The notes: generated from the letters alone by a model not told the origin. Numbered from the stretch's first letter, positions 34,321 through 47,847 are shown. The stretch: 64,000 nucleotides of DNA from Rhizomys pruinosus (GCA_009823505.1 VZQC01000265.1:1740707-1804706), one strand, 5' to 3'. Numbers and translations are program-made.

Positions 34321-34478
34321 GTGGGAATGGCAACTAGTACAGTCAGTTTAGAAAATAGCAAGTTGGTAAGCATCCATTTACTGTATGACCCAGCTACTGT
34401 ACTTTCAGTTGTTTGCTGATGAGAAAAGACACATCTGCTAATGATACATACCTACACACATGTTCACAGAAACGCTCC
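34315..34478 (+). mobile_element. Old L1 ORF2 remnant
   Basis: The words 'gcaggtgggaatggcaacta', 'gtacagtcagtttagaaaat' and 'tgtatgacccagctactgta' match the conserved end of ORF2 in a diverged, ancient copy. Related sequence resumes at 34650-34740 after a B1 insertion. Confidence 0.6.
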
Positions 34479-34479
34479 T

Positions 34480-34625
34480 TTTTTTTTTTTTTTTTTTAAG
34501 ACAGGATCGTCTTTTAGTCCTAGCTGACCTGGAGCTTGCTATGTATAACAGGCTGGCCTTAAACTCACAGAGATCTGCCTGCTTTGCTTCAGGAGTGCTG
34601 GGATTAAAGGAGGGCACCACCCAGC
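34480..34625 (-). mobile_element. B1 SINE, diverged
   Basis: A minus-strand B1: a T-rich tail at 34482-34498, then 'agctgacctggagcttgcta' and 'gcctgctttgcttcaggagt'. In the two downstream duplicate units only its second half remains, fused to the end of repeat Y. Confidence 0.85.
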
Positions 34626-35498
34626 CCAGCTAGCAATGCTATTTTTTAAGAACCTCAAACTGGAACAATGCCTATGCCCAACATTTCCTTGGATAAAGAC
34701 AGTGTTATAGTAAGTTTGGCAGTTTATAAAACAGTAATAGGTAAATGGAACATCTAGTTTGCCAATTCTTGTCCCCTAATAAGCCCCAAAACCATTTTTA
34801 TAGGAGAGCTAGAAATTCAACAACAAAGATTTAATCTACAATTTAGTTGTAGAAGAAAGGGCAACTTCCTGACTTCAGACAATAATTTCGTCCAAGATAA
34901 AAGAAAATGGATAAGGACACTATAGGAAAAGATACTAACCAAACTGACTCATGATGTAGAGAACACTAAGTAGCCAAGGGATTAATAATCTCATGGTAAG
35001 TGAATATAAAATATGGCAAAAGATGCTGAAATTGTGAAGTGGGGAAGTTGAAAAAAATGCTCAAAATAGAAAACAAAACTGATTGCTCATTAACAAATTC
35101 TTTATAGGGAGGTTATATCTGAACTGGCCATACAAAGATAAGCCTGGTAGAGGGAGAATTATTTTTCTCAATGTATTACTTGAGATACAGTCTTCTAGTA
35201 ATAGTCTTTTAACTTCATTATTTACATGCATATCTCTTTCCTCACTCTTGACACAGATATGTTTTGTTTGGGCAATGGCCTTTAATTCATTGTGTATTGG
35301 AGGTTATGTCAACACAAGGCATCATGCGTAGCTAGTCACTAAAGATCTGTTGAGTCCTTTAAAAGAGAATTACATATACTAGCCATTCTCTGTGGGGGAC
35401 TGGAGAGCTGGCTCAGCAGTTAAGAGCACTGGCTGCTCTTCCAGAGGACCCATGTTTGGTTCTTTGCACCCACATGAAGGCTAATAACCATCCATAAT
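34538..35498 (+). repeat. Tandem duplication, partial unit 0
   Basis: This block is ~97% identical to 37592-38537 and 41997-42940. It ends inside a B2 at 'taaccatccataatt' (35498), where the next unit begins with 'aatatgaaag'. No coding sequence. Confidence 0.85.
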
Positions 35499-36888
35499 TA
35501 ATATGAAAGTTTTCTTTTAAACAAGTACCTCAAGGAACACTTAAGTAAAATCAATTAAAAATCTTAGAAAAAAATAACAAAAAAAGATCTTAATAAATAA
35601 GAGACCAAAAATGAAATAAACAAAGAGTCGGTTCTTTGAAAACATAATTGTCTACAAACCCTTTGATAGATGAACCAAGAAGAGAAAATTACCCCCAAAT
35701 GTAAAATTAGATTGAAAAAATAAAGTCCTGGCACTAAAACCAAAGAAGCAAAGTGGATAGATGATTAGTTTATCTGCTTAAAAATCTTGAAAAAATAAAA
35801 ATGCATAAAATAATCTCCTGTGGTTTCCTTGACTGTGACAAGTGATCTCCCAATTATGGTGATCATCATAGTGGATCTGGAGAGATCCACTTTCTGCAGG
35901 TGCTGCAAGACTGTGGTCATGTCAGCTCTCCAGGCAGGAGTAGACTAAGCAGTGGGGGGGTGGGGGACGAAGCTCAGAGTGTTGTCACTCTCACCACAAC
36001 AGTGGCCCCTGTCAAGTGACAAGGTTTCAAGTACTAGGTTGTCCCCCAAAGATTCTTTTCTTTGCCAAGCACTGACAGTTGATTTGCTGCTTTGCACACT
36101 TGTTAGTGTTGTCTGGTGCGGACCTCACGATCCATCCCATCCTACTCCATATCATCCACACAGTGAAGCTCGGTGTTTTATCATCCTCTCCAATATTTAT
36201 TAAGGAGGAGTCACTCCTCCTTATCATTCCTCCCCTGGAGCCTTAATGTTTGAATCTCTCTGAGGTTGTTATGCAACCCTGCAAGCCTAAAAGGCCAATT
36301 CTCATGGTAGAAAGAATGTGGTCTTCTAGGTAAAATTGGCCACAACAGTATCTATGTGAGGGATTGCTGCCTGTTGAATCACATTAACTATGAATAGTAA
36401 ATCCTCAGTTCCAACCTGGAGGGACCAGGATAATCAAATTTGACCTCTGTTGGCAGATGAAAGAAACATGGGTTCAGAGGCTCCAGGATGGCATGTTTCC
36501 CCTACTAAAGAGCATTTCCTACTACTAAAGAGCATTATTAGTGCTGGACTTCAGTATGCCCATAAAGGGGGCCCCAGAAAGGGGGTCCACTTGCTTCATC
36601 TACCCCATGATGGGGTATGTTGCTGTGGCTCACCATGGCACCTCTAGAAACGAAGTGAAGCTGAAAAAACGACTCAAAGTGTCTCAGCTTTTTACAATGG
36701 TGATTTTTCTTTCTCTAAACCATGAAAAGTCAACTGGAACAGGACAAAGGGAAAGCAGGTGTCTGTAAAGCTACTATAGAAGTAGGTCATCCACATTTTT
36801 TCCAGCTGCAATCTATAAGGTCAAAATAGCAGAGTGCTACTCCACACAGTCAGGAACAAGGATATAAAGAAGGATCCAGTGAGAGGGG

Positions 36889-36889
<1 letters not shown>

Positions 36890-36942
<53 letters not shown>
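36890..36942. repeat. (CT)n microsatellite, unit 1
   Basis: A CT run of about 26 units inside repeat Y. The corresponding run in unit 2 is shorter. Confidence 0.95.
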
Positions 36943-36946
<4 letters not shown>

Positions 36947-37262
36947 ATATGTATATGGTGGTTAATATCATTGTAGACCTGACAGCATTTAATATTTCCT
37001 AGGAGCAAGCCTCTGATGTGGCTGTGAAGGGAGTTTCTAGTTAACCAAAGTAAAGTGAGAAGACCTGTGCTAATTGTGGCAACACTCTCCCATGGACTGA
37101 AGTCTTAGACGATTGAGCATCCATCTGTCCCTCTCTGCCTCCTAGGCTTTTCATAGAATGTGACCAGTTGCCTCAAGTTCCTAACATAATGACTTCCCCA
37201 ACATGATGGGCCAGGGCACCATGTTGCACTCTACCTCCAAACTGTGAGCCCAAATTAACCTC

Positions 37263-37406
37263 TTTTTTTTTTGAGATAGGGTCTCCCTATAGCCCCAGCT
37301 GGCCCGGAACTCACTCTGTAGACCAGGCTGGCTTTGAACTCACAGAGATCTGCCTGCCTCTGCCTCCCAAGTGCTAGGATTAAAGGCATGCACCACCATG
37401 CCCGGC
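37263..37406 (-). mobile_element. B1 SINE in unit 1
   Basis: A minus-strand B1 ('gagatagggtctccctatag' at 37272 to 'gcaccaccatgcccggctta'), duplicated at 41667-41812 in unit 2. It was therefore in place before the duplication. Confidence 0.9.
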
Positions 37407-38436
37407 TTATGTATGGAAATAGTTTAATAACAATAATAAATTTTTTAAAAAGACGGTTGGTTCTTATCCACCATGTAGGTGCTGGGACTCAAACCCAGGT
37501 CCTCTGCAAGCGCAGTCGGTGCTCTTAACCACCGAGTCATCTCTCCAGCTCCATAAACCTCTCAAGATAGTTTTCGTAGCTGCTAGGTATACCAGGCTGG
37601 CCTTAAACTCACAGAGATCTGCCTGCTTTGCCTCAGGAGTGCTGGGATTAAAGGAGGGCACCACCCAGCCCAGCTAGCAATGCTATTTTTTAAGAACCTT
37701 AAACTGGAACAATGCCTATGCCCAACATTTCCTTGGATAAAGACAGTGTTATAGTAAGTTTGGCAGTTTATAAAACAGTAATAGTTAAATGGAACATCTA
37801 GTTTGCCAGTTCCTGTCCCCTAATAAGCCCAAAAACTATTTTTATAGGAGAGCTAGAAATTCAACAACAAAGATTTAATCCATAATTTAGTTGTAGATGA
37901 AAGGGCAACTTCCTGACTTCAGACAATAATTTCATTCAAGATAAAAGAAAATGGACAAGGACACTATAGGAAAAGATACCAAACTGACTCATGATGTAGA
38001 AAACACTAAGTAACCAAGAGATTAATAATCTCATGGTAAGTGAATATAGAATATGGCAAAAGATGGTGAAATTGTGAAGTGGGGAAGTTGAAAAAATGCT
38101 CAAAGTAGAAAACAAAACTGATAGCTCATTAACAAATTCTTTATAAGGAGGTTATATCTGAACTGGCCATACAAAGATAAGCCTGGTAGAGGGAGAATTT
38201 TTTTTCCTCAATGTATTACTTGAGATACTGTCTTATAATTGTCTTTTAACTTCATTATTTACATGCATATCTCTTTCCTCACTCTTGACACAGATATGTT
38301 TTGTGTGGGCAATGGCCTTTAATTCATTGTGTATTGGAGGTTATGTCAACACAAGTCATCATGAGTAGCTAGTCACTAAAGGTCTGTTGAGTCCTTTGAC
38401 AGAGAGTTACATATGCTAGCCATTCTCTATGGGGGA

Positions 38437-38645
38437 CTGGAGAGCTGGCTCAGCAGTTAAGAGCACTGGCTGCTCTTCCAGAGGACCCATGTTTGGTTCT
38501 TTGCACCCACATGAAGGCTAATAACCATCCATAATTCCAGTTTCAGGGGAGCTGACATCCTCTTCTGGACTGCATGGACTTTACAGGTCATGTGTGCACT
38601 TACATACATGGAGGCAAAACACCCATACACATAAAATAATTTAAA
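38437..38645 (+). mobile_element. B2 SINE in unit 1
   Basis: A plus-strand old B2 ('gagctggctcagcagttaag' at 38442), duplicated at 42840-43048 and present in truncated form at 35398-35498. The truncation point is the duplication breakpoint. Confidence 0.88.
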
Positions 38646-39548
38646 AAAATGCAGATGAATGCCAGCTTGAGGAATGATACCCGAGGTTGTCCTCCCACTT
38701 CTATAGGCATGTGCACACATATGCATAACCCGCACTTACTTGCACAGAAACATTCACATACACATATGCACACATACATACACACACATGCACACACACA
38801 TACACACATAAAGAACATGTAGAAGATACCAGGACATGGAAAGACATTCCACGATTTGATATTAGCATAATAAGTCCTGTTAAAATGGGCATATTATTTA
38901 GTGATATGTAAATCTAATATGTAAATTTAGTGTAAAATAGACATTCCAATGACATTCTTCACGAAAACTGAAAAGGCATTCCTAAAATTTATATGGAATT
39001 TTACCCTGAGCAAATGCGCTGAAAATCAAGGCAATCCTAATTAAAAGCATAATGGGAGGTTCTCATAATTCCTGTCTTCAAGTACAGGACAGAGCTCTTG
39101 TAAGATAAGCAGTATTTTTCTGGCACATAATCAGAAACATAAGTCAATGGAAGACAAGATCCAAAGCATGTCTGAACAGCTCAAGACACCTGATTCTTGA
39201 CACAGGTCTCAAAACCGTACCAGGCATACTGGATATCCACAAATGGATATTAACCTGTCCTATTAACCTATGAATATAAACCAATTAGACATAGATCAAA
39301 GATATTAAGGTAATGTGTGAAAATTTGAAAGAACTGGAAGAAAATGTGGAAAATTCTTCAAAGATAAAGAGATAGAAAAGAGCATGACTCCCACTGCATA
39401 GAAGATAAGCACAAAAGTTGTCAAGTGGGGCTTCCTCATATCCAGTAGGTTCTGCACAGCCAGAGAATCGATGGCAACAGTGGATGACGGCTCACAGAAT
39501 GGGAGAAATGTTCATATCTAAATATGTAAAGAACTCAAAGAACATATG

Positions 39549-39700
39549 CTGTAGCTGGGTGTGGTACTCGCACATTCATCCCAGCATTCAGGAGGTAGAG
39601 GCACATGGATCTCTGTGAGTTCAAGGCCAGCCAGCCTGCTGTGCTTGGTGAGTTCCAGGAAAGCTGGGGTAAGAAGGAGACCCCTATCTCAAAACAAATA
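39549..39700 (+). mobile_element. B1 SINE in the unit-1 tail
   Basis: A plus-strand diverged B1: 'ctgggtgtggtactcgcaca' (39556) to 'gacccctatctcaaaac'. Confidence 0.85.
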
Positions 39701-39929
39701 AACACAAAAAACATAATATGTAATATTTCTACTCACAAATCAAAATCAGAAGTCACAAGTAAAAGAAACAAGCTATTAAACAACTGCACAATAACTCTAC
39801 AACAGGCTTACAGTTCATCAAGGAAGTCAGAAGATACTGTAAAACTTCCTCAAGAAAAACATCAAATGAAACTAAACACCAAAATTGTGGAGTGCAGCCA
39901 TGGAATTCTTGATATTGCGAACCTACATT

Positions 39930-41296
39930 AATATGAAAGTTTTCTTTTAAACAAGTAGCTAAAGGAACACTTAAGTAAAAGCAAATAAAAATCTTAGAAA
40001 AAAATAACAAAAAAAATCTTAATAAATAAGAGACCAAAAATGAAATAAACAAAGAGTCGGTTCTTTGGAAACATAACTATCTACAAACCCTTAGATAGAT
40101 GAACCAAGAAGAGAAAATTACCCCCAAATGTAAAATTAGATTGAAAAAATAAAGTCCTGGCACTAAAACCAAAGAAGCAAAGTGGATAGATGATTAGTTT
40201 ATCTGCTTAAAAATCTTGAAAAAATAAAAATGCCTAAAATAATCTCCTGTGGTTTCCTTGACTGTGACAAGTGATCTCCCAATTATGGTGATCATAATAG
40301 TGGAGCTGGAGAGATCCACTTTCTGCAGGTGCTGCAAGACTGTGGTCAAGTCAGCTCTCCAGGCAGCAGTGGTTGTGGGGAAGGGTGCTCAGAGTGTTGT
40401 CACCCTCACCACAACAGTGGCCCCTGTCAAGTGACAAGGTTTCAAATACTAGGTTGTCCTCCAAAGATTCTTTTCTTTGCCAAGCACTGACAGTTGATTT
40501 GCTGCTTTGCACACTTGTTAGTGTTGTCTGGTGGGGACCTCACGATCCATCCCATCCTACTCCATATCATCCACACAGTGAAGCTCGGTGTTTTATCATC
40601 CTCTCCAATATTTATTAAGGAGGAGTCACTCCTCCTTATCATGCCTCCCCTGGAGCCTTAATGTTTGAATCTCTCTGAGGCTGTTATGCAACCCTGCAAG
40701 CCTAAAAGGCCAATTCTCATGGTAGAAAGAATGTGGTCTTCTAGGTAAAATTGGCCACAACAGTATCTATGTGAGGGACTGCTGCCTGTTGAATCACATT
40801 AACTATGAATAGTAAATCTCAGTTCCAACCTGGAGGGACCAGGATAATCAAATTTGACCTCTGTTGGCAGATGAAAGAAACATGGGTTCAGAGGCTCCAG
40901 GATGGCATGTGTTTCCCCCTTAGTAACTACTAAAGAGCATTATTAGTGCTGGACTTCAGTATGCCCAAAAGGGGGCCCCAGAAAGGGGGGTCCACTTGCT
41001 TCACCTACCCCATGATGGGGTATGTTGCTGTGACTCACCATGTCACCTCTAGAAACGAAGTGAAGCTGAAAAAACGACTCAAAGTGTCTCAGCTTTTTAC
41101 AATGGTGATTTCTCTTTCTCTAAACCATGAAAAGTCAACTGGAACAGGACAAAGGGAAAGCAGGTGTCTGTAAAGCTACTATAGAAGTAGGTCATCCACA
41201 TTTTTTTCCAGCTGCAATCTATAAGGTCAAAAAATAGCAGAGTGCTACTCCACACAGTCAGGAACAAGGATATAAAGAAGGATCCAGTGAGAGGGG

Positions 41297-41350
<54 letters not shown>

Positions 41351-43352
41351 ATATGTATATGGTGGTTAATATCATTGTAGACCTGACAGCATTTAATATT
41401 TCCTAGGGGCAAGCCTCTGATGTGGCTGTGAAGGGAGTTTCTAGTTAACCAAAGTAAAGTGAGAAGACCTGTGCTAATTGTGGCAACACTCTCCCATGGA
41501 CTGAAGTCTTAGACGATTGAGCATCCATCTGTCCCTCTCTGCCTCCTAGGCTTTTCATAGAATGTGACCAGTTGCCTCAAGTTCCTAACATAATGACTTC
41601 CCCAACATGATGGGCCAGGGCACCATGTTGCACTCTACCTCCAAACTGTGAGCCCAAATTAACCTCTTTTTTTTTGAGATAGGGTCTCCCTATAGCCCCA
41701 GCTGGCCCGGAACTCACTCTGTAGACCAGGCTGGCTTTGAACTCACAGAGATCTGCCTGCCTCTGCCTCCCAAGTGCTAGGATTAAAGGCATGCACCACC
41801 ATGCCCGGCTTATGTATGGAAATAGTTTAATAACAATAATAAATTATTTAAAAAGACGGTTGGTTCTTATCCACCATGTAGGTGCTGGGACTCAAACCCA
41901 GGTCCTCTGCAAGCGCAGTCGGTGCTCTTAACCACCGAGTCATCTCTCCAGCCCCATAAACCTCTCAAGATAGTTTTCGTAGCTGCTAGGTATACCAGGC
42001 TGGCCTTAAACTCACAGAGATCTGCCTGCTTTGCTTCAGGAGTGCTGGGATTAAAGGAGGGCACCACCCAGCCCAGCTAGCAATGCTATTTTTTAAGAAC
42101 CTCAAACTGGAACAATGCCTATGCCCAACATTTCCTTGGATAAAGACAGTGTTATAGTAAGTTTGGCAGTTTATAAAACAGTAATAGTTAAATGGAACAT
42201 CTAGTTTGCCAGTTCCTGTCCCCTAATAAGCCCAAAAACTATTTTTATAGGAGAGCTAGAAATTCAACAACAAAGATTTAATCCATAATTTAGTTGTAGA
42301 TGAAAGGGCAACTTCCTGACTTCAGACAATAATTTCATTCAAGATAAAAGAAAATGGACAAGGACACTATAGGAAAAGATACCAAACTGACTCATGATGT
42401 AGAAAACACTAAGTAACCAAGAGATTAATAATCTCATGGTAAGTGAATATAGAATATGGCAAAAGATGGTGAAATTGTGAAGTGGGGAAGTTGAAAAAAT
42501 GCTCAAAGTAGAAAACAAAACTGATAGCTCATTAACAAATTCTTTATAAGGAGGTTATATCTGAACTGGCCATACAAAGATAAGCCTGGTAGAGGGAGAA
42601 TTTTTTTTCCTCAATGTATTACTTGAGATACTGTCTTATAATTGTCTTTTAACTTCATTATTTACATGCATATCTCTTTCCTCACTCTTGACACAGATAT
42701 GTTTTGTGTGGGCAATGGCCTTTAATTCATTGTGTATTGGAGGTTATGTCAACACAAGACATCATGAGTAGCTAGTCACTAAAGGTCTGTTGAGTCCTTT
42801 GACAGAGAGTTACATATCTTAGCCATTCTCTATGGGGGACTGGAGAGCTGGCTCAGCAGTTAAGAGCACTGGCTGCTCTTCCAGAGGACCCATGTTTGGC
42901 TCTTTGCACGCACATGAAGGCTAATAACCATCCATAATTCCAGTTTCAGGGGAGCTGATATCCTCTTCTGGACTGCATGGGCTTTACAGGTCATGTGTGC
43001 ACTTACATACATGGAGGCAAAACACCCATACACATAAAATAATTTAAAAAAATGCAGATGAATGCCAGCTTGAGGAATGATACCCGAGGTTGTCCTCCCA
43101 CTTCTATAGGCATGTGCACACATATGCATAACTCGCACTTATTTGCACAGAAACATTCACATACACACATGCACACATACATACACACACATATGCCCAC
43201 ACGTGCAAACATAAAGAACATGTAGAAGATACCAGGACATGGAAAGACATTCCACGATTTGATATTAGCATAATAAGTCCTGTTAAAATGGGCATATTAT
43301 CTAGTGATATGTAAATCTAATATGTAAATTAGTATAAAATAGATACTCCAAT
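39930..43352 (+). repeat. Tandem duplication, unit 2 (3.42 kb)
   Basis: Collinear with 35499-38955, with small indels (offset 4430 at the start, 4405 at 41186). It includes repeat Y (41186-41665), a (CT)n run (41301-41346), a B1 (41667-41812, -) and a B2 (42840-43048, +). It ends at 'actccaatg', where a B1 SINE follows, so the 3' end of the unit is cut or replaced there. Confidence 0.9.
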
Positions 43353-43490
43353 GGGGTGGTGGTGAACTCCTTTAATCCTAGCATTCGGGAGGCAGAGGTA
43401 GATGGCTCTCTCTAAGTTCAAGGCCAGCCTGGTCTACAGAGTGAGTTCCAGGACAGCTGGGGCTACAGAGAGACCCTGTCTCAAAAAGAT
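43353..43490 (+). mobile_element. B1 SINE at end of the duplication
   Basis: A plus-strand B1: 'ggtggtggtgaactccttta' (43356) to 'gaccctgtctcaaaaagatt'. Confidence 0.9.
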
Positions 43491-44900
43491 TGTTAGGTCC
43501 AGGCTTTCCAGAATCCTATGGGGCACAAGGTGCCACTTCCTCCAGAAGTTGCCAATCTTCTGACCCCTTCCACTTACCTGAGGCCCCATCCCATGGGCAT
43601 AAAGGGTGGACCCCAGCCACCCCTCTCTTTCTCTGTCCCTCTCTGTCTCCCTCTCCCCAGCCCCCTGCCATGCTGTCTTGTCCCACCACGTGGCTGCAGG
43701 TGGCTCACGCTGGCAGTCCCACATGGAAGTAAAGCATGTTCCTGGAGTGACGTAAACCTCATGTGCCTTTTTATTGGCATTTTCGTGCTTTTTTTATAAT
43801 CTAACATTATGATGCAGCAACTCTGTCGGGGTCGAGATGCTTGCTCCCCGATGCTTTTGTCTGTTAGAGTGCTGTCAACTCTCACCCCAAAAGGACTTCC
43901 TAACAAACTTTTTGCAACCCCTGGACCTGCCAGTTGCAAATTTCTATAGACAGCCAGCATTTCACAATGAGGTACCGCTCTCCTCTCTTCCTTCCCTCCC
44001 GCCCTCTCTCCCTCTTTCTCTCTCCACTTCTGCCCCTTGTACATCCTCCCTCCTCCCTCTGCTTCTCTCAGCATTAGCCCTTCATTGTTTTGAATCCACA
44101 GGCTTGCAGACTGCCTCAAACTGGGTTCCCTTGCACAAAGGTGGTACAGCTCTCTGCTCTCCTACTCTCCTGCTTCCCTCCTTCTCCCTCTCCCTCCTTC
44201 TCTCTGCCTCAGTTGTCCCTCCAGTTCTTCCTTCATTTTAGCCTCCCATTCTGCTTCCCCATTTTGGACCTCTGAGTGCTGGCTTAATCAGGGTACCCCC
44301 ACCTCCCGTTTTTCTGTCCAGATTGCTGTCTGCCAGGACGCTGGTGACAGAATCAGGGCCCATCTTCCTGGCCTCCCCTGTGATTTTCAGGACGCTGATT
44401 TCACAGGCTTGCAGGCCCCTTCTCAGAGAGACTCTGGAGTCTCTGACAGCACCCCTGACACTAGGGTGGAGGCACCCTAGTCATCAGACGTGCTTTGAGG
44501 CTAAACTTTAAGCCTCATTTTTTAGCCTCCCATTAGAGGACTCGTTTCCTCCACGCTGTTCCCCTTTCTTTTGAGGCTAAAAAACTTTACTTCCTTCCTA
44601 CAGCTCTCTCCTCTCCCCAGTCCACCACACAGCTGCCCCGCATTGTGGTTCTTCCCCTCTCTCCAACACCATTATGCACCACCGTGCCCTGCTACCGCAT
44701 GGCTTTTTTCCCCCCACCCCACACTCAAACAGACATGCTGCAGACTGTTTCCATGGCAAGCATGCTAATCCACGCCCATTCCTCAGCCGCCATCTTGAGG
44801 CTTTGTCTGCGCATGCCCCCATTTCCATGGCAGGGCTAAACCACACCCTCTATTACCCCTCCATGGCAAAAAGCCTAAATTTACGTCAGACCTTGTAATA
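43491..44900. other. CT-rich unidentified sequence
   Basis: The plus strand is pyrimidine-rich, with many 'cctctcc' and 'ttctctc' words. Long overlapping frames (43837-44241 +, 44119-43574 -) arise from this composition and share no recognised domain. A segment such as 'gaagtaaagcatgttcctgg' (43726) could belong to an old LTR. I cannot assign it. Confidence 0.3.
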
Positions 44901-46965
44901 ACTAATGCTATATTTCTATATTCTAATTCTCTTACAATTTATTTAATGGCATATTCGAATCCTTTCACAGTTTTGGTTTTGGGGTTTTATATTGGATTAT
45001 ACAAAGTCGATTGGAATTGCATTAATACATTTTTATACAGAGTAACCAAGTTTTTATTTTATTGGTTTTTCATCCATTTCAAAATACAATCAATTCTCAT
45101 TTTTTACTTTTGTATGGATAGTTAATTTTTTACAGGCTTTTGTTTGAGATTTTTACATCATTTGGCTTTTTAACAAACTGTTTTGTTTTTGGTTTTTATA
45201 TTTTGTTTACAAGACTTTTGCCTAATTTTAATGGATTATTTCAGATTTTGGCATTTTTCTATTTCATTGTTTTTTCTTTATAAACCCCATTTTATTCAAA
45301 AATCCATTTGTGTCTGCTTTTGGATACAAGACTCTTTTTCCACTAACTAAATTTATTCTCATTAAATTAGCAGGTAATATGCCCAAGCCACCAGATTTCT
45401 TGCCTGCCCTGTCCATCATCCTTGCAGGTGTACACCTAAGCAGATGTCTTAAACTAAGTGATTCTTTGTAAATGTGATAATTGCAATTAATGACTCCACA
45501 GCCCTGGACAACGAAGGACAACTTTAGATAAAAGGGGATTTTCCCATTGTCCAGAGTTAACGGATATAGTTAGGTCATGTGTCTGTCCAACCTGTCTGTG
45601 TGTTATAACCTCTTCAATGTGTCTTTGTAACTGTCACATGTCCATGTTCTCCTGTGTGTTTTTGTCCAAACAAAGTGGCCACTTTAAACTTCTTTTATTC
45701 TATGTTGCACACAAACAAAAAGTTAAATTAAGTTTACTTTCGGCATGCCTCTTAAATTTTTTCAAAGACCTGATTTGAACCCGGGTTCCTAGGTTTCTAC
45801 ACTGCTTATCTGAAGGTTTTATTTCTTATCTGTCCAAATTATTTTTTCCCACAGGTATTACAACTAAAAATCTTTCTTTTCCAGTTTTTTCTTATTTCCA
45901 GACGTCTGAAGACCTGATGTTTTAACCTTTAGGGTTCACTAACAGATTTTTTTTTCTTTTCTTTTTTCTCCAGTCCTATGCCACCATCCTTCTGACCAGA
46001 GAACATTTTAAAAATCCCTGGATTCATTCATATTCTGGTACTTGGACAGTGGCACATTGCTTCCCCTGCAATCCCTTCCCTCCAATGAAACAGCCTAAGT
46101 ACATTTGATATTGTCAGTTCTTTAATTATTATATATAATTCTGTTTTTCATCACTTGTTAAAGTATTTCAATAAGTTCATAGTTTTAGAACCAAAGGTGC
46201 AAAATGTCATCTCAGCCTTGGCAATGCAATTAATCAGAGCTGCATGTTTTAAATAATATTTCTAAAGGTGTTTTTTCCAATGCATGTGACGGTTCAGTAC
46301 AACCCCTAGGATAAAAATCTCTTACAGGAATGTGTGGATACTTGTGTGTATGTGTATGACATTGTTAAATAGCATATTAAGATCTGTCTGTGTATGATTA
46401 CAATGCATGTGCCTCTGCTTAGCACAGCATTTACAGTGTCATCGCCAATTTTATTTATTAGAACCTTATTTATGAGTGTATGCATGAAGTACTGTTCACT
46501 TTTAAGAATTCTATAATGTAATTATGGCATATACAAGAAACTGTGTTCCACCTACCAGGCACTATATACCTTGTTACAGCCTCAAGTGAAACAGACATAT
46601 AAATAGAGTTACCCATACATACTAAAATTGTTTTATATATATGTTATACCTTGCACATGTTACTTTTAATATTTTGAAGAGAAATTAGGTTTTACTTCCA
46701 GTGACCACACAGACAGTCCGGATGTAACCAATTTGGGTGAGCCCTAAGAATCTCCTGTCTACTGGTGGTATGTGACAATGACCCCCCCTTCCATTTCCTT
46801 TTCAAAGCTATAATTCAAAATCTGGGGACAAATGACATGGCCTTCATTTGAGAAGTTATTGGTTTTAACCTCTTTATTTTCTTGGGTTTGTTTCATGGAC
46901 TATGTTGTTAGAAACTTTTTGCCTTTCATGGTTTAAATCCATTGCAAATGACCTTTATAGATCTT
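44901..46965. other. No recognised feature
   Basis: AT-rich sequence with no conserved frame. The only long frame, 45264-45521 (-), shows no domain. Confidence 0.5.
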
Positions 46966-46969
46966 AAAG

Positions 46970-47215
46970 AACAAATTGTAGAAGACTTACTGCATAGACT
47001 TAATGTCAACTTGATACACCTGAGTGGAGAAACCTCAATAGTTGCCTTCATTGGACTAGCCTGGGCCCATTGTGGGCAATGCCATTCGTGGCCAGATATT
47101 TCTATATTATACACAATAGACTGAACATGAGCCAGCAACACAAGCCAGTAAATAGCATCCTTTCCTAGCCTGTGCTGCAGCCACTACCATGCTCCTACCA
47201 TGAACTTTTATTATT
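46970..47215 (+). mobile_element. MaLR-like LTR fragment
   Basis: 'taatgtcaacttgatacacc' (47000) and 'cccattgtgggcaatgccat' (47068) match landmarks of the MaLR-like copy at 21861. The 3' end is lost. Confidence 0.6.
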
Positions 47216-47845
47216 AGTCAAAATATTTTTGCCACAGCAATTAAGAATTTATTAACAGTGCTTAAGTCAATGTTCAAGCTTTACTTAGGAGTTGTATGGT
47301 AATTAAAGTACCAAATTAACTCAAACAATCCTCTTGGAGGTTTAGCAACCACACTTAAAGTTCCAATCTGATTTGGCAAGAGGGATTTGAAGGGACAATA
47401 TTTTGGCCCCTACCCTCTGAGGTCGACTTGGGTCCTAGGGTTCTGCATCAGCACCTTTGTACATGTCCTGTGGCAGCGAGTCACCAGTCATCCCATGCCA
47501 GAGAAGTCTTGGAGATTCACTTAAAGGGACTTCATCCTGCCAGTGTCCAGTCAAGGGAGGAAAGTCCATACAGAGGAGAGACTCCTCATGCCTCAAAGGG
47601 AAGCTCTGGTCAAGGAAGGCCTGATTTTGTCCTCACATAGATGGAACTGGTGAAGAGAGCCAGACGCAAGGCCTGAGTGACCCCCTAAGGACCAGAATCT
47701 CAACTAATATTAACACCAAAACAAACTTCATTTATCTGAGCTAACTGTGTGGTCTTAAACACCCCATCAGGAATTTGTAATCTAAAGAACAGAAAATGTA
47801 ATAGCTCATTACCAGAGAGATAGGTGAGAGACCTACTGTTAGGAA
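47216..47845. other. No recognised feature
   Basis: The 70-codon plus frame 47428-47640 has no recognised domain. Confidence 0.5.
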
Positions 47846-47847
47846 TC

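Larger units (their letters stand above)
35499..39929 (+). repeat. Tandem duplication, unit 1 (4.43 kb)
   Basis: Unit 1 contains unidentified AT-rich sequence (35499-36780), repeat Y with (CT)n (36781-37262), a B1 (37263-37406, -), a B2 piece (37440-37552, -), old L1 remnants, a B2 (38437-38645, +) with CA-rich sequence, and a unique tail to 39929 including a B1 (39549-39700, +). It aligns to unit 2 at ~97% identity over 3.4 kb. The paired frames of the two units (for example 35952-36203 and 40373-40618) are not conserved as proteins. Confidence 0.9.

Noticed and set aside
35952..40618. Paired frames conserved between the two duplicate units (35952-36203 and 40373-40618)
   Set aside because: Conservation is explained by the recent duplication; the N-termini differ by indel and no domain is present.
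43574..44119. 181-codon minus-strand frame
   Set aside because: It lies in CT-rich sequence with equally long frames on the other strand, no domain and no repeat support.
47428..47640. 70-codon frame with a zinc-finger-linker-like stretch
   Set aside because: No Cys-Cys/His-His spacing is present; the resemblance is to one short word only.
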